From: Craterostigma plantagineum
Lineage: Eukaryota > Streptophyta > Magnoliopsida > Lamiales > Linderniaceae
Length of the DNA: 64,000 bases
Direction of reading: 5' to 3'
NCBI GenBank assembly: GCA_027422505.1
Contig: JAPQWV010000663.1
Coordinates: 124,001-188,000 of the forward strand
This document shows, in pieces, positions 22,954-34,682 of the stretch. The translations under genes were made by a program, and so were the position numbers. Numbering within the stretch: position 1 is the first letter of the stretch; the number at the start of each line of letters is the position of its first letter. The notes below the pieces were generated by a model. That model searched no databases and had not been told where the DNA came from. It was given only the letters and a program-made list of their open reading frames with translations.

Positions 22954-23644
22954 TGTTAATGTTGAGACATCAACGTTGACAATGTGCGACAACATTCAAG
23001 TCAACATTGTTGTCTGCAAATCTGTCAACCTGCAATTTTATCTTTCATGCCCAGGAACCGTTTAATCTATTTTTGTGGCTGTGTTTACTGATGTGCATGA
23101 CTTAGTTAAGTGCTGGAACGAGTCAAAAACGAGTGGATAGCGTGTGGGCTGAGCTGGAGCGAAACTAGGAAGGCGCTTACTAAAAATAGATGATTTGATA
23201 TCAAAAGAGAGAAATAGTCAAGTGCTACCAGAAAATAGAAGATTTGAATATCAATAGATAATCAGTTAAGCGCCTACCAGAAATAGAATATATGAAACAT
23301 ATGCCTTATATCGAGCGAAGCGCATATCAACTCCGAGCGAATGAGAGCTGCATCTTTATTGTTTCAGCTTAGTATTTTCAGTTTTGCGAAGGTCTTAGGA
23401 CTTTGTAGTTTGGTAGGATCGTAAGGTTCATTTTCTAGGCTTGTTCTTTTCATAATCCATTTCTAATAGTGGAATTTTGCCCTGAGGCACACAACAAGTT
23501 TTGCAACTTGCAGCACAATTTTAAAGATCTTGTGTGTCGTCTTTTACTACTAAAGTTTTAGTTATTTCCCTTGTGCTTCACATTACTAAGTTCTTAGATA
23601 TTTCCAGTGTTAGGTTCAGTGTTACCTCAACATTGTTTCCAACA
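22954..23644 (+). repeat. LTR-like segment (solo or truncated Copia LTR)
   Basis: It starts TGTTAATGTTGAG and ends ...TTTCCAACA, with an end region (GCACACAACAAGTTTTGC, then CCAGTG...CAACA) resembling the 3' part of SIRE/Angela-type LTRs as I remember them. Imperfect repeats of CTACCAGAAAATAGAA lie near 23225-23290. No flanking duplication is visible (GTTTG versus TTTAG), and no matching second LTR is in the window. Confidence 0.4.
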
Positions 23645-24180
23645 TTTAGGTCACCAGTTTTACACTTAGTACACATCCATATCGGGACCACTTCAATTTG
23701 TTTGGGACTGCGTGTCCGACTTTCTACGAGGGACAAGCCATGGGTAGCTCAGCGGGCACAAATGACGGCTTGTGGCCTGTGTGATATGCTGCAGAGCGAG
23801 ACAACACAATACATCTTCTTTGATTGCCCATTCTCGCGCAGGTGTATCAGGATTTTGAGGTTATGGTTGTTGTGGGTGATACCCTTCGTGACTGGCGTAT
23901 GGGCATTCTTTGCGCATTAAGGAAGTGGCGAGGGAAGCATCTTCTCCAGGTTGCGAACAGGTATATTTTGGCATCATTCGTCTACCACATTTGGAAGGAG
24001 CGTAATACACGATGGAGGGGGCATCAGCACGACTCCTGAGCGATTGGTGAGTCGTGTTACTGGTTGACTTGTTTATCCAGTAGTATGTTACTGGTTGTTT
24101 TGTGGACGCTTTGACCCCTATTCGTTCTGTACTCTTACCACCTTATATATATATAAAATGGGACATTCTAAAAAAAAGAT
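23645..24180 (+). pseudogene. LINE (non-LTR retrotransposon) 3' end
   Basis: Two overlapping frames show the zinc-binding end of plant LINE ORF2 (zf-RVT): CGLCDMLQSETTQYIFFDCP (about 23770-23832) followed, after a frameshift near 23835, by RKWRGKHLLQVANRYILAS and FVYHIWKERNTR (about 23920-24012). A TGA at 24037 ends it. A 3' UTR follows and ends in a short A run (about 24169-24177), as expected for a LINE 3' tail. It is strongly 5'-truncated. Confidence 0.7.
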
Positions 24181-24959
24181 TGCAATACTAATTAAATAAG
24201 CTAGCTTGAAGTTTTGTTGCACGTAACTTGTCAATTCGTTATTGCCAACAACTGAAAAATCTTGAGGTACTCACTAATATATTGTGTGCTTTTCGCAAGT
24301 CCAAAAGTCACTTCTTGCCTCTGATAATTTATCGACGAAATATACACACAACCATACGTTTATGCGCATGATTTGTATGATGAGTAAATTATGGTATTGT
24401 TAGGTTTCTTTCGATAGGAAGGGCAAAGCATAAATCACTTGTGAATTGGAACTCTAAGTCGCTTGTCTTCGTAGATTCGATTCATCTTGAATTCCCCCGA
24501 CTCTCATTGTCAGTATGAATTTGAGGCAGTACACACTTGCCATGATGATTACTTCAGCAGAAAGCCGAACGCTTCATACCTACATCAATCTAAGTGTGAG
24601 TATTACGATGGCGTAGTATTGAGATTTAAAATTACTCTTAGCGGAGCCAAACACAATAATGTCTACAATACAAAAGGAATAATCCGTTTGGAACCGGGAT
24701 CGTCCTATATCCGGAGTTTTCAACAGCTCGGAATTGAGCTTACAAAAACTACGTGGGCACTGTGATTGATGGCATACTTGCAGAAAAACAAAACGAAATT
24801 AAAGTAAGAATATCGCAATTCAAGTGGGTCTTGTCACTTTGTTCTATATGATTTTTATATATTAAAGGACAAAAATTATTTAAACATACACATAAATATA
24901 GAGTTGTGTAACTAACTCGAATTACATCAGACACTCAACTACTCCATGCTATATTAAAA
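24181..24959. other. Intergenic DNA with one unassigned open frame
   Basis: An open frame at 24487-24765 (plus; 92 codons) has Cys, His and Tyr residues but no domain I recognise. It has no clear start context or neighbours, and may be an exon remnant or chance. Nothing else is visible. Confidence 0.3.
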
Positions 24960-26882
24960 AAGAAAAACTCACACTCCAATACAACCATCACAATTTATTA
25001 CAACCATGACGACCATGATAAACTTAATTTTCAACACGAATAAAATTCTCGTAAAACTGTGATAAACGTATCGTAGTACGTTTATCATAGTATTTAATTG
25101 GCTCATAATAGAGTTTTCGTAGTCATTTTATGCACTTATTAACCCTATTTTTGCTTGTTTTGGTATTATAAGGCTTTAGGACAAGTTTCGGGCGAAAAGG
25201 AGCGAAAACGAGGCAAAACGGCGCGAAAACGATGAAAACTGGTGAAGGTCACGGCCGTGACACATAGTGCACCTGGCCGTGACACTTGGCAGAGAGTTAG
25301 ACTGAAGATGGTCACGGCCGTGACACTTCTTGCACCAGGCCGTGACCCATAGCAGCAGCAGCATTAGAAAATTCATATCTCTCCTTGGATTGAGAATTCC
25401 TCTGTTCAGTGTCAAGATTGACGAGTCTTCTATCTATGGTTAAAATTTCAGGTCAATCGGACATCGTTTACCCCTCCATCCGAGAGAAATACGAAACTGC
25501 TGCAAAGCTGTTGAGGGGGTCACGGCCGTGACACTACTGCACCAGGCCATGACGAACGGCAGTGAGCTCATTTTTTGCCCCGAGAGTGTCACGGCCGTGA
25601 CCTATCTTGTCCCAGGCCGTGACCGTGTCGAATTTCACTATAAAAGCCCGATTTCGATCCAGAAAATGGGGATTCTCACCAGATATCAACCCTAACTCAT
25701 AAGAGACGAATTACAGAAGCCAGAAACGCTGAATTCCATTGGAGAAGCGCGAGAGACGGATCAACGACGCAATCACGCCAAATTGAACGCAGAACGAAGA
25801 TTCATCCGTGCCACCATCCCTGATCATCAGTATTCGGATCATGAATTCTTCTTCTTCGTTTCTTATTTCTTTCGTTGTTTTCCCGTCAATTATGCGTAGC
25901 TAAATCCCCTATGTGTTTGGGATTAGATGAACGCTAGGATATTTCGTAATTAAGACATATGTTTAATCGTGACTCGTGTTTATGACTTTTTATCTGTCTA
26001 TGAAATTGTTCCGTCGCTTTAATATGTCTATGTGTTAAAGTGATCGTGTGGAAATCGTTTAGGGCGACAGCTAAACAACGATTAGGCCATTCGTAGAAGA
26101 TAGGATTCGAGTATAGAGCGAAAGCAAATACTCGATCCTCGCCTTTAGTAATTACTGAACTTTAGATCCCCGCGAGCGTTTAGGGCGACAGCAAACTCGT
26201 GAGCGGGTTGGAAATTACTGCGATCTAGTCAGAGTTATGTAGGAGCGAGAATTCATTTTCTTAATCGATAGTACCTAGCCGGATTCGAATCCCGAGCACA
26301 TCTCTATTATCTGAAAGTTTTCGCCAGTTTAGGCGTATTCTTTTAGTCTCTCATTGATTTAGGTGTCATCTGTTAGGATAGTCCGTAACACCACCGGCGT
26401 ATTTTATTTAGGCTAAATATCGAGTCGTAGGTCACTACTAGTACTTGATTTATTCCTTGTGTTCGATACTCGTCTACTCACTTTACTGCACTACACACGA
26501 TAGGTCCACTGCCTATCGCACGTCGGTGATAGTAATTAGGTATTCGTTTTAATTATTACTTGTCGCATTCACACACCACGTGTCGATCAAAGTGCATACA
26601 CTCAACACATCAAGACATCTGCAGAAGCCAGCGCCAATGATTGCTGATTATTACTGCCGCACATCATCAAATCCCAAGATGGGCTCATCAAGAAATCATC
26701 GTAACACCCATCACTAAGACCGCCGGCGGACCCTGAAGATGGGGCGCGCATTTCCTCCATCAAAGATTTGGGACTCGAAGGGACCCAGTTAGCCTGTCAT
26801 GCCAGGCGGATGTGTAACCCGCAGTCCATATGCGGTCGTAGGAGTGGTAGGCGGGCCCCGGGTAGACCCGTCCGGTGGAGAG
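24960..26882. repeat. Non-coding repeat DNA, possibly gypsy LTR-derived
   Basis: There are no coding frames of note over 1.9 kb. It contains a small perfect inverted repeat (TGATAAACGTA...TACGTTTATCA, about 25060-25090) and the GTCACGGCCGTGAC array annotated separately. It also contains a short stretch where GTTTAGGGCGACAG and a close variant appear twice (about 26058 and 26178). The right part (26740-26880) is GC-rich. LTR origin is a guess from style only. Confidence 0.35.
25248..25629. repeat. Array of GTCACGGCCGTGAC palindromes
   Basis: The perfect 14-bp palindrome GTCACGGCCGTGAC occurs at 25248-25261, 25311-25324, 25519-25532 and 25588-25601. Each copy is followed after 9-15 bases by a CC(A/T)GGCC(G/A)TGAC half-site, the last followed by CGTGTC. 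The two pairs of full palindromes are spaced 63 and 69 bp apart. The block is GC-rich in an AT-rich surround and contains CHG and CG sites in every copy. Function unknown. Confidence 0.75.
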
Positions 26883-27447
26883 TGTTTGGGTCGAGCGGTG
26901 AATTTTCGAACCCAGCACAAGGTTGATTTTGGATCCGCAACAATTTCACCGGAACAATATAAAACCGAAATGACGTCAGAGAACACGAGATTTTACGTGG
27001 TTCGGCCAATACCACCTACCTCCACGGAGAGCACCAGCTTTACTATATTGAGAATATTACATCGTACAAATTAACGCTCGTATTTAAACCCAAACTCGAG
27101 ACCCCTTACCCAACTGGGTAATATATTTGTACATACTCCCAACTACCCAGTAAAACTAAACCCGCTCTCACCCTTATCGACCCTGATAATATACCCTCTA
27201 TTTCTCTCTCGCACTGAATTCTTCTCACTTGATTGGAATGATAATAATTGAGGAATCCTCAGCCTATTTATAGATATCTTCAGCTCTTCTGGACCGCTCG
27301 AAACTGATGGCCAGAAATTCGCCCATCGCCCTTCAATACTAACCGTTCATTTTATTATATATATAAAATAATATTATAATAAAATATTAATAATATCATT
27401 TTATTTTTTTGTCTTCTTGCGTTCATGGTGTAGGCTGGATCTCAACA
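26883..27447 (-). repeat. 3' LTR of the decayed minus-strand Copia
   Basis: 565 bp, plus-strand edges TGTTTGGG and CTCAACA. It contains the TTTACGTGGTTCGG motif (26992-27005) shared with other Copia LTRs in the window. AT-rich simple sequence lies at 27350-27400. Confidence 0.65.
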
Positions 27448-28427
27448 AATTTCCCCCTCCAGCCTTATACAACACCTTTTTCTCTGCGCTCATTCGAGGG
27501 AGTCTGTTTGAGAGTAACCCACTTGATTTATCCGCGGTTAATCCTATGTGCAGCTGTCAAACCGACTCTACCCGTCGATTCAAAGAGAGACTTCGACGCA
27601 ACCTCTTCTCCAGCAGGACTTCCTTTCTCACCATCATCTCATTTCCACCACGGGAGCCCAATTTTTGTGAATCCATCGAAGTCAGAGTATTATGAACCAC
27701 ACACCCATCCAGACGATACAAACATTCACGCTCTTTTCCTTTAGTAGGACATTTCCGCCACGTGTGATTTCTCGGACTCCTCTGCTATGAAACTCCCATA
27801 GCCCTTGGAACCTAATTGATTCATGTGCAAATTTGGGACAAAGTTAACACCACCCAAAGTTCACACCGCTCTGTCAACCATTTTGACTTTTATCGTTCTA
27901 ACACCTCGAACATCTCGACGATATCCGTCAGCCATGGAGATCGAATCCCTGCGTCTTTTCGGGTCGTGTCAAAATATTTTCAGCCTTCCTCCATCTTCAG
28001 CCCTTACAGGTCCCATTTCAGATCTAACTTTGTGGCTAAGTTTTTCCCGAGATGCAGCTCCGCCAACTTCGCCCACAAGACTGGTGCAGAATACTCATCA
28101 ACAACATTAATAATTTTATCCGCAACGTACAACCGGATGTGCTGACACAACTTTGTTGGAAATGAACTCACGCTAACACAGTGAAAACACGATATTGATT
28201 TGTGAAGCTGAATCGACTGCTGTTTCTGTAGCCTTTGTACTCCTTAAATAATAGCTTACAAGGAAACAATACCCAAAATCAAGCTACTGATTTAGCCTAC
28301 TCTATAAAGGAAAACAAAATTTTCTCCTAATCTAAATATAATCTTTTCCTAATCTAATTAAGGAAAATGGATCCTAATCTAGTTAAGGAAAATGGGATCA
28401 CAAGGATTATTTCCTAACAATCTCTTC

Positions 28428-30146
28428 CTAAGCCTTGTGTCCACCGTTGGTGTCGATTAGGCCGATCTTATCCCGTAGTTCAAGAAACTTGATCCTTCCA
28501 AGGGGCTTCGTCAGAATGTCGCCCAGTTGATCCTCGCTTCTGATGAACTCTACATCAATCAAGCCTTCTTCTGCAGCCTCCAGAACGAAGTGGTATTTCA
28601 CTCGAATGTGCTTACTCTGTCCGTGGAGTACTGGATTATTGATCAAAGCAATGGCGGACTTATTGTCCACCCTCAGCATTGGCGCCCTTGCTGCTGTTCC
28701 CTGCACCTCGGACAACACACGAGCGAGCCACAATGCTTGACAAGTAGCATTAGCAGCTGCAATATACTCTGCCTCACAGGTGGACTGAGCCACCACCTTC
28801 TGCTTCATGGATTGCCAGGTGATCGGGCTGCCGCTGAGGAAGAAAATCACGCCAGTTGTGCTTTTACTTGTGTCAACATCCCCAGCGTAATCACTGTCAC
28901 TGAAGCCTGTCAGATAAGGCTCCTCCTTCTCCCTCCTGCCGAACCAGAGTCCCCAATCTTGGGTCCCAGCCACATAACGCAGGATGCGCTTCACAGCTGC
29001 GAGGTGATCCTCGCGTGGATCCTCTAGGAACCGACTCACATAGCCAACTGCAAACGCTAGATCGGGGCGAGTGTTGACCAAGTACCTCAAGCTCCCGACG
29101 ACGCTCCTGTATGCCGTCGCATCGACCGGCGGCTCTGTGCTGAGCTTGCTCAACTTCAGACGCGGTTCCATGGGTACGTGACATGGGTTACACCCTGCTA
29201 TGCCATTCTTCTCCAGGATCTTGCCGGCGTAGGCGCCCTGGCTCAGCGAGATCCCCCTCGCGCCCTGGTTCACTTCTATGCCGAGGTAGTATTGAAGCAA
29301 GACGAGGTCACTCATCTTGAGTGCGGCCGCCATCTCCTCCTTGAATGACTTGATGTCGTCGCCGTTCGAGCCGGTGATCACGAGGTCATCGACATAGACC
29401 CCGATCACCAGCTGCTTGCCGTCGTTCTCCCCGATGTAGATGGCGTGTTCCGACGGGCTCTTTCTGAAGCCGAACGATAACAACGTGCTGTCCAGCTTCG
29501 CGCGCTGCGGCGGTTGATGCAACCCGTACAACGCCTTTCGGAGCTTGAGCACCTTGTGCTCCTTGCCGGTGATGACAAACCCCGGCGGCTGCTCGACGTA
29601 GACCTCCTCCTCCAGGTCTCCGTTCAAGAACGCCGACTTGACGTCCATGTGGTGCACCTCCCATCCTCCGTGCGCCGCGAGGGCAATGATCAGGCGCACC
29701 GAGTCCAGCCGCACCACCGGCGCGAACACTTCGTCGTAGTCGATGCCGTGCCGCTGTGCGTAATCCTTCACCACGAGGAGTGCCTTATGCTTGGACACCG
29801 CCCCATGCTCGTCCCTCTTCACCTTGAAGACCCACTTCAGGCCGATCGCTCGACGGCCCGGCGGGAGGTCGGCGAGAGACCACGTCCGGTTGTCCTCAAT
29901 CGAGTGCATCTCCTCCATCATCGCCTTCCTCCAGCTGGGGCTGCGTTCCGCCTCGACGAACGACGCAGGTTCGTCGGAGCTCATGGCGTGGAGCTCCTCC
30001 GTCACCAGTGCCCGTGGCGCGAAGCCGGCCCGATGATGTTTTCGATCTTTCGAAACCGGAGAGGGGCGTCGTTGTCGTGGTCGGCATCCACCTCCTGTGC
30101 CCCGCTGGATCCCGCAGGTACAGCTCCTCCACCACCAAGAGGTCAT
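28428..30146 (-). pseudogene. GC-rich Copia reverse transcriptase and RNase H
   Basis: 572 codons are open. Reverse transcriptase carries [40 protein letters not shown] and the catalytic YVDDLVI (about 29385-29405). RNase H carries KSTTGVIFFLSGSPITW, CEAEYIAAA and KHIRVKYHFVLE, ending GDILTKPLG...DTNGGHKA, 9 bp before the 3' LTR. It is separated from integrase by a frameshift near 30140. It is the best preserved part of the element, with strong codon bias to G or C in third position, unlike Copia-2 and Copia-3. Confidence 0.9.
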
Positions 30147-31432
30147 GCCGACGGCGTCAGTTCATCCTCCTCAGTTTTGGTTCCAGGTTCCTCCTCAGTG
30201 CCATCAGCCACCGAAGGTCCCTGGTTTACGATCGAGTACTCCACCGTGAACACGTCGTCGTTGCCGTTCGGCTTGCCATCGACCTGCACAGAGTCCCACT
30301 CCCACTGTGCTCCTTCGTCGAAAACCACGTCGCGCGTCACGTGGACACGCTTCGTGATAGGGTCGTAAAAGCGGTACGCTTTGGAGCCGCGCTCGTAGCC
30401 GATGAAGATCATCTTACATCCACGATCCTCGATCTTCTTCAGATGCGGCGTCGTGTTCCGAACGTAGACGATGCAGCCGAACGTCCTCCAGTGATGCACT
30501 GTCGGCTTCTTCCCATGCCATGCTTCGAACGGCGTCATGCCATCCACGCTCTTCGTCGGGCATCGGTTGACGATGTATACCGCGGTGGTCACAGCCTCGC
30601 CCCAGAACCAGCCCGGCAGCCCCTTCGCCTTGAGCATACTCCTCGCTGTCGCCACCACCGTCCCATTCCGTCGCTCGACCACGCCGTTCTGCTGCGGGCT
30701 ATATGGTGCGGTGTGTTGGCGATGTATCCCTTCTCCGGCGCAATACTCCACAAACTCGATCGACGTGAATTCTCCACCACGATCGGTCCGAAGTGCCCCC
30801 TGCTTCAGCCCGGACTCCCCCTCGGCCCGTGCTTGGAGTTCCTTGATGGCAGCCGCGGCACGATCCGTCGTAGGAATGGTGGCTACCCACATATAACGGC
30901 TAAGGTCATAGACGAGCAACAAGAAGTACCTGTTGCCGCTTGGGGTTGTTGGTGTGATTGGCCCGCACAGATCGCCATGCACAAGCTCAAGTCGCTGCTT
31001 CGCACGATACTCCGCTTTCGCCGGAAATGGGGTGCGCTTCTGCTTTCCAGCCAGACATGCATCGCACATCTGGTCCACCTGTCCGATCTCCGGCAGTCCG
31101 CGCACCAGCTCCTCCCGAGCTAGCTTTCGGAGTGCCGCCATGTTGACATGGCCGAAGCGATCATGCCAGCGCCATGCCACCTCGTCACCGCGCCCGCGCA
31201 CCGCTAAGCACATCGGCGGTGCTATCTTGATCCGAAGAAGGTATAGACGGTTTGCCTCGCGGGTCACCCTTGCCAACAGTTGACCGTCGAGCTCCTGAAT
31301 CCGCATCACGCCATCTTCGATCTCGATCTTGTAGCGGACCTCGTCAAGCTGGCCAAGACTCACGATGTTCGTTGTCAACCGTGGAATGAAGTAGACGCCG
31401 TCGAATGAACGGAGCTCCCCGTTCTTGCACAC
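30143..31432 (-). pseudogene. GC-rich Copia integrase
   Basis: An open frame of 429 codons. The HHCC finger is readable (WHDRFGHVNMAALRKL...CDACLAGKQKRTPF), followed by the catalytic core: HGDLCGPITP (first Asp), TDRGGEF (second Asp), SPQQNGVVERRNGTV (Glu). The core ends with the Copia-typical WGEAVTTAVYIVNRCPT and FGCIVYV. The C-terminal acidic tail overlaps the start of the reverse transcriptase frame by a few bases in another frame, so the junction is a frameshift in what should be one polyprotein. Confidence 0.9.
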
Positions 31433-32648
31433 AAAGATGACGGTGCCCCGCCCTCAATGCGTGCCACCGAGTCGTTGCCGAAACGCACGGTGCCTCGTAC
31501 CGCCACGTCAAGCTTCGAGAAGGCGGTCCTAGACCCGGACATGTGATTGGTTGCCCCCGAGTCCAGGACCCACGTCTCCGCCTCTCGTTCCTCTTCTTCT
31601 TCCCCGAGCTGCGCGAACACCTTCTCTTCGCGAATCTCGATCTGGGCCATGGACGACGTCGACGAAGTCGCCGTCGATTGCGGCGTCGGTGGGGAGAAAA
31701 TGGGAGAGCACTTTGCGAGACAAAGTGAGGCATCTTCCTCTTCGTGGACTGCATGGGCCTGCGCCTTCTTGGGCTTCGACCAGCACTCCCGAGCCCAGTG
31801 GCCCAGCTTCCCACAATTTCGGCACTCGTCGCCTGCGTGCTTGTTCGTCGGCCCACTCGACTCGCCAGCTCGCCCACGACCGCGCCCGCGTTGGCCGCCT
31901 CCCCTGTTCGCGCCACGACCGCGTGAGTGGTTCTCCGCCTCTCGCTTCTTTCGTTGCGCGTCCCACTGCTCCTCAGTGAGATACAGCTTGCCCTCGTGCT
32001 GTAGTGACGACGGGGTCCATTCAACTCCTCCTCCGCCTCTTGCAATCGCCCGGTGAGATCGGCGACCGTCATGGTGGATGGATCGAGCAGGTCTTGATCG
32101 CAATCGCGATTTGCTTGAAGTGGGGAGGCAGACTTCGTAGCATCTTGGCTACGATATCCTTTTCCTCCATCTCCTCCCCCAACGTGGTGAGGTGCGCCGC
32201 CATGCCATTGAGGCGTAGCGCGAACTCCTCAATGGTCTCGCCGTCGTTGAACGTGGCGAGGTCGAATTTGCGACGCAACTGCTGTGCCGTTGCCTTCTTC
32301 ACACGATCGTCTCCGATCCGCATGGTCGCGATCGCGCCCCAAGCCTCCTTGGACGTCTCCTTTGAGCCGATCGTCGACACCATCTCGGGTGGGACCGCAC
32401 TTACCAGAGCATCGAGCACCATCATGTCTTCCTGCTCATCGGTGGTGCCCTTCTCGATGGCGTTCCATAGCCCTCTTGCCTTCAACTTCACCTTCATCAT
32501 GAGTGCCCAATCGGAGTAATTGGTCTTGGTGAGAACGGGATAGCTATTTCCGCCCCCCCACCTCACGAATCACTCGCTGGATCACGACGCCAGATGCATC
32601 GGCTTTGTTGCTTGTTTCACCCATAGTTTTCGTGCTTTCATCACCCAT
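31375..32648 (-). pseudogene. GC-rich Copia gag and protease
   Basis: The natural start is probably ATG at 32648, just after the primer-binding site. A G-run near 32555-32562 shifts the frame. Gag then reads TKTNYSDWALMMKVKLKARG and LRSLPPHFKQI to about 32100. A second shift at about 32070-32100 precedes an Arg/Gly-rich tract and a zinc knuckle (CRNCGKLGHWARECW, about 31835-31790). Protease follows with an intact active site (WVLDSGATNHMSG, about 31570-31535). A last shift near 31440 leads into integrase. Confidence 0.85.
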
Positions 32649-32649
32649 A

Positions 32650-32661
32650 GCTCTGATACCA
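32650..32661 (-). other. Met-tRNA primer-binding site of the GC-rich Copia
   Basis: TGGTATCAGAGC on the minus strand, two bases inside the 5' LTR edge (32664). It is the standard plant Copia primer site. Confidence 0.9.
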
Positions 32662-33914
32662 GTTGTTGGAAATGAACTCACGCTAACACAGTGAAAACAC
32701 GATATTGATTTGTGAAGCTGAATCGACTGCTGTTTCTGTAGCCTCTGTATTCCTTAAATAATAGTTTACAAGGAAATAATAACCAAAATCAAGCTACTGA
32801 TTTAGCCTACTCTATAAAGGAAAACAAAATTTTCTCCTAATCTAAATATAATCTTTTCCTAATCTAATTAAGGAAAATGGATCTTAATCTAATTAAGGAA
32901 AATGGGATCACAAGGATTATTTCCTAACAAACTTGACCCAAATCCTCCCAGTCTTCTTTCGTCATTTTCTTCGCAGTCTTCTCTGCCATAGAATGAAACT
33001 TCCCGTACCATCAAATTGTCGCACTTTGAAATTGCTTTCCATCACCATTATCCTTGCAAAGATTCAACAACTTTGGCCCAACACTGGCTTCCCCGTAACG
33101 ATAAACCTTCTTGATATCTTTTCTGATGTGGAAGATCAGACAAAGCTGCAACCACAGAGAATACTCAGAATATCAATTAGGTTTGGAACTCTTATACCAC
33201 TTGTTGGGGTTGAGCAGTAATTTTTCGGACTCAGCGCAAGGTTCATTTTGGTCCCGTGACAATTTTATCGGGACATATAAAACCGAAATGACGCCGACAG
33301 AGAACACGAGATTCTTACGTGGTTCGGCAAATACCGCATATCTCCACGGAGAGCACCAGCTTTACTATATTGAGAATATGTAATACCCGTAAAAATTTAA
33401 TACGGGATTAAGGTGTAGTTAGAAGAATAACCGTAAAACTCAGAAATGTTGATAAAAGTGTACGTGGGAATAGTTAGAAACCCCAAACTTTTCGTGGACC
33501 AAGTTCTTAAATGGATTGAAATTTTCGTGGTCTAGATATTATATATGATTAGATATGTTTACATACACACATACATATATAATAATACAACAAAACCCAT
33601 TAAGTTTCCGTGAAGACATAGATATACAAATGCAAGTGTACTAATAATTATAATCTATCAAATAACTAAGGTAGTACTCGTGGGTGTCACAAATATTAAT
33701 ATGAGAAAGTTTTCATGACATAAGACTAAAGTTTCGTGATGAGTATATTATATTTTAAAAAAATAAATTCGTCACACCCTCTCAATACCGAAAATAAAGC
33801 AATGTGAAAGCTTACGTGTCTTTCTATACACACGTTTATATATAATGGTATTAGTTACCCACCAAAACACTCAAAGGACACGTGGTGGCTATCTCTCTTA
33901 TTAATAAGTATGAC

Positions 33915-34568
33915 CATTGTTTTAAAAAGCGTTTTATCGCGCGAATTAACGCGCGCTTTAGCGTCAATTTCGATGAAAACGCGTCAAGGCGTAAGAAGAA
34001 AAGCGTGAACAGTGTATTATACATTGAGAGCAGTGTACTATCACTTATCAGTCACGTGGCAATGTTCTTTTCAATTTGACTAACATATTTACTTATTTTT
34101 TGAACTTTTAAATTACTTAAAACCATAAAAAGCGATTATCTAACGTAATATACGTAATAAAAATAAATAAATTTGTCTAATTTATTCTGTGTTTAACATC
34201 GATCAAAATGACATGCATATCTTATATTATTCGATATCCATAAAAATTATTTCTAAATACTACATTTTTTAAGTCTAGATTTCTAAATTTTATTAATTAT
34301 GTTTTTCAACAATTCTATTAAATATAAAGTACATGAATTGTTTGTTAATATATTTATGTATATTTTTACTATTCGGGACATACTATTGAATTTTACATAT
34401 ATTATTGAAAAACTTGTCGAATAATGTGCTTATGATTAATAATTTGTTAGTTTATTAACGTCATAAGTGGCTTGTTCGAAATACTCACGCAATACGCTAC
34501 GCTATTTACGCTACGCGCTATCTGAACTGAAACGCGACGCATTGCGCTATACGCGTTTTAAAACACTG
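33915..34568. mobile_element. hAT-type MITE
   Basis: 654 bp. The left end is CATTGTTTTAAAAAGCG and the right end, in complement, CAGTGTTTTAAAACGCG: imperfect terminal inverted repeats. It is flanked by a perfect 8-bp duplication AGTATGAC (33907-33914 and 34569-34576), diagnostic of the hAT superfamily. Subterminal regions are rich in ACGC/GCGT words, probably transposase-binding sites. No transposase is encoded. Confidence 0.9.
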
Positions 34569-34682
34569 AGTATGACTAACAGAGAAATGTTTCTTAGCCT
34601 TAAGGTAATATCACCTTTTGACTTGAGCACCCACGAATGTACAAGATGCTTTCAATAGTGTAATACTTATCTAACTTATATC

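Larger units (their letters stand above)
28154..32929 (-). mobile_element. GC-rich Copia, nested, complete structure
   Basis: Two 266-bp LTRs (28154-28419 and 32664-32929), TGTTGG...CTAACA, are flanked by a perfect duplication AACTT (28149-28153 and 32930-32934). The Met-tRNA primer site is at 32650-32661 (minus). By eye the LTRs differ at about eight positions, mostly C/T or G/A, so it is older than Copia-2. The coding interior is strikingly GC-rich while the LTRs and genomic flanks are AT-rich. The polyprotein is broken by a few frameshifts. It is inserted in the gag remnant of another Copia. Confidence 0.95.
27990..33180 (-). pseudogene. Tnt1-like gag remnant, split by a nested element
   Basis: The minus strand reads a gag N-terminal motif (VRQFDGTGSFILWQRRLR, then KEDWEDLGQ) at about 33040-32935. 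After the insertion it resumes on the far side at 28148-28030 with RLYVADKIINVV and SAPVLWAKLAELHLGKN. The two halves are consistent with one gag gene cut by the nested Copia. Downstream it degenerates with no recognisable protease or polymerase. Confidence 0.6.
26883..33379 (-). mobile_element. Decayed Copia with gag remnant, minus strand; host of a nested Copia
   Basis: One LTR lies at 26883-27447 and part of the other at 33202-33379. They align from TGTT(T/G)GGGT(T/C)GAGC to ...CTATATTGAGAATAT. Next to the right LTR, TGGTATAAGAG on the minus strand (33191-33201) is a slightly mutated Met-tRNA site, so the 5' end is on the right. A purine tract (CTGGAGGGGGAAATT, minus) flanks 27447. Gag sequence is split by the GC-rich Copia at 28154-32929. 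The right LTR is cut at 33379 by sequence starting TGTAATACCCG. Most of pol is missing. The gag style (Tnt1-like) suggests the Tork clade. Confidence 0.7.

Noticed and set aside
23738..23760. GGGTAGCTCAGCGGG resembles the D-arm of a tRNA.
   Set aside because: No acceptor stem, anticodon arm or T-loop could be placed around it, and it is part of a LINE-derived coding remnant.
28527..29027. Long plus-strand open frames at 28527-31123 and 31543-32056.
   Set aside because: They are mirror frames of the GC-rich Copia coded on the minus strand, and codon bias keeps the opposite strand open. The minus-strand frames carry the retroelement motifs.
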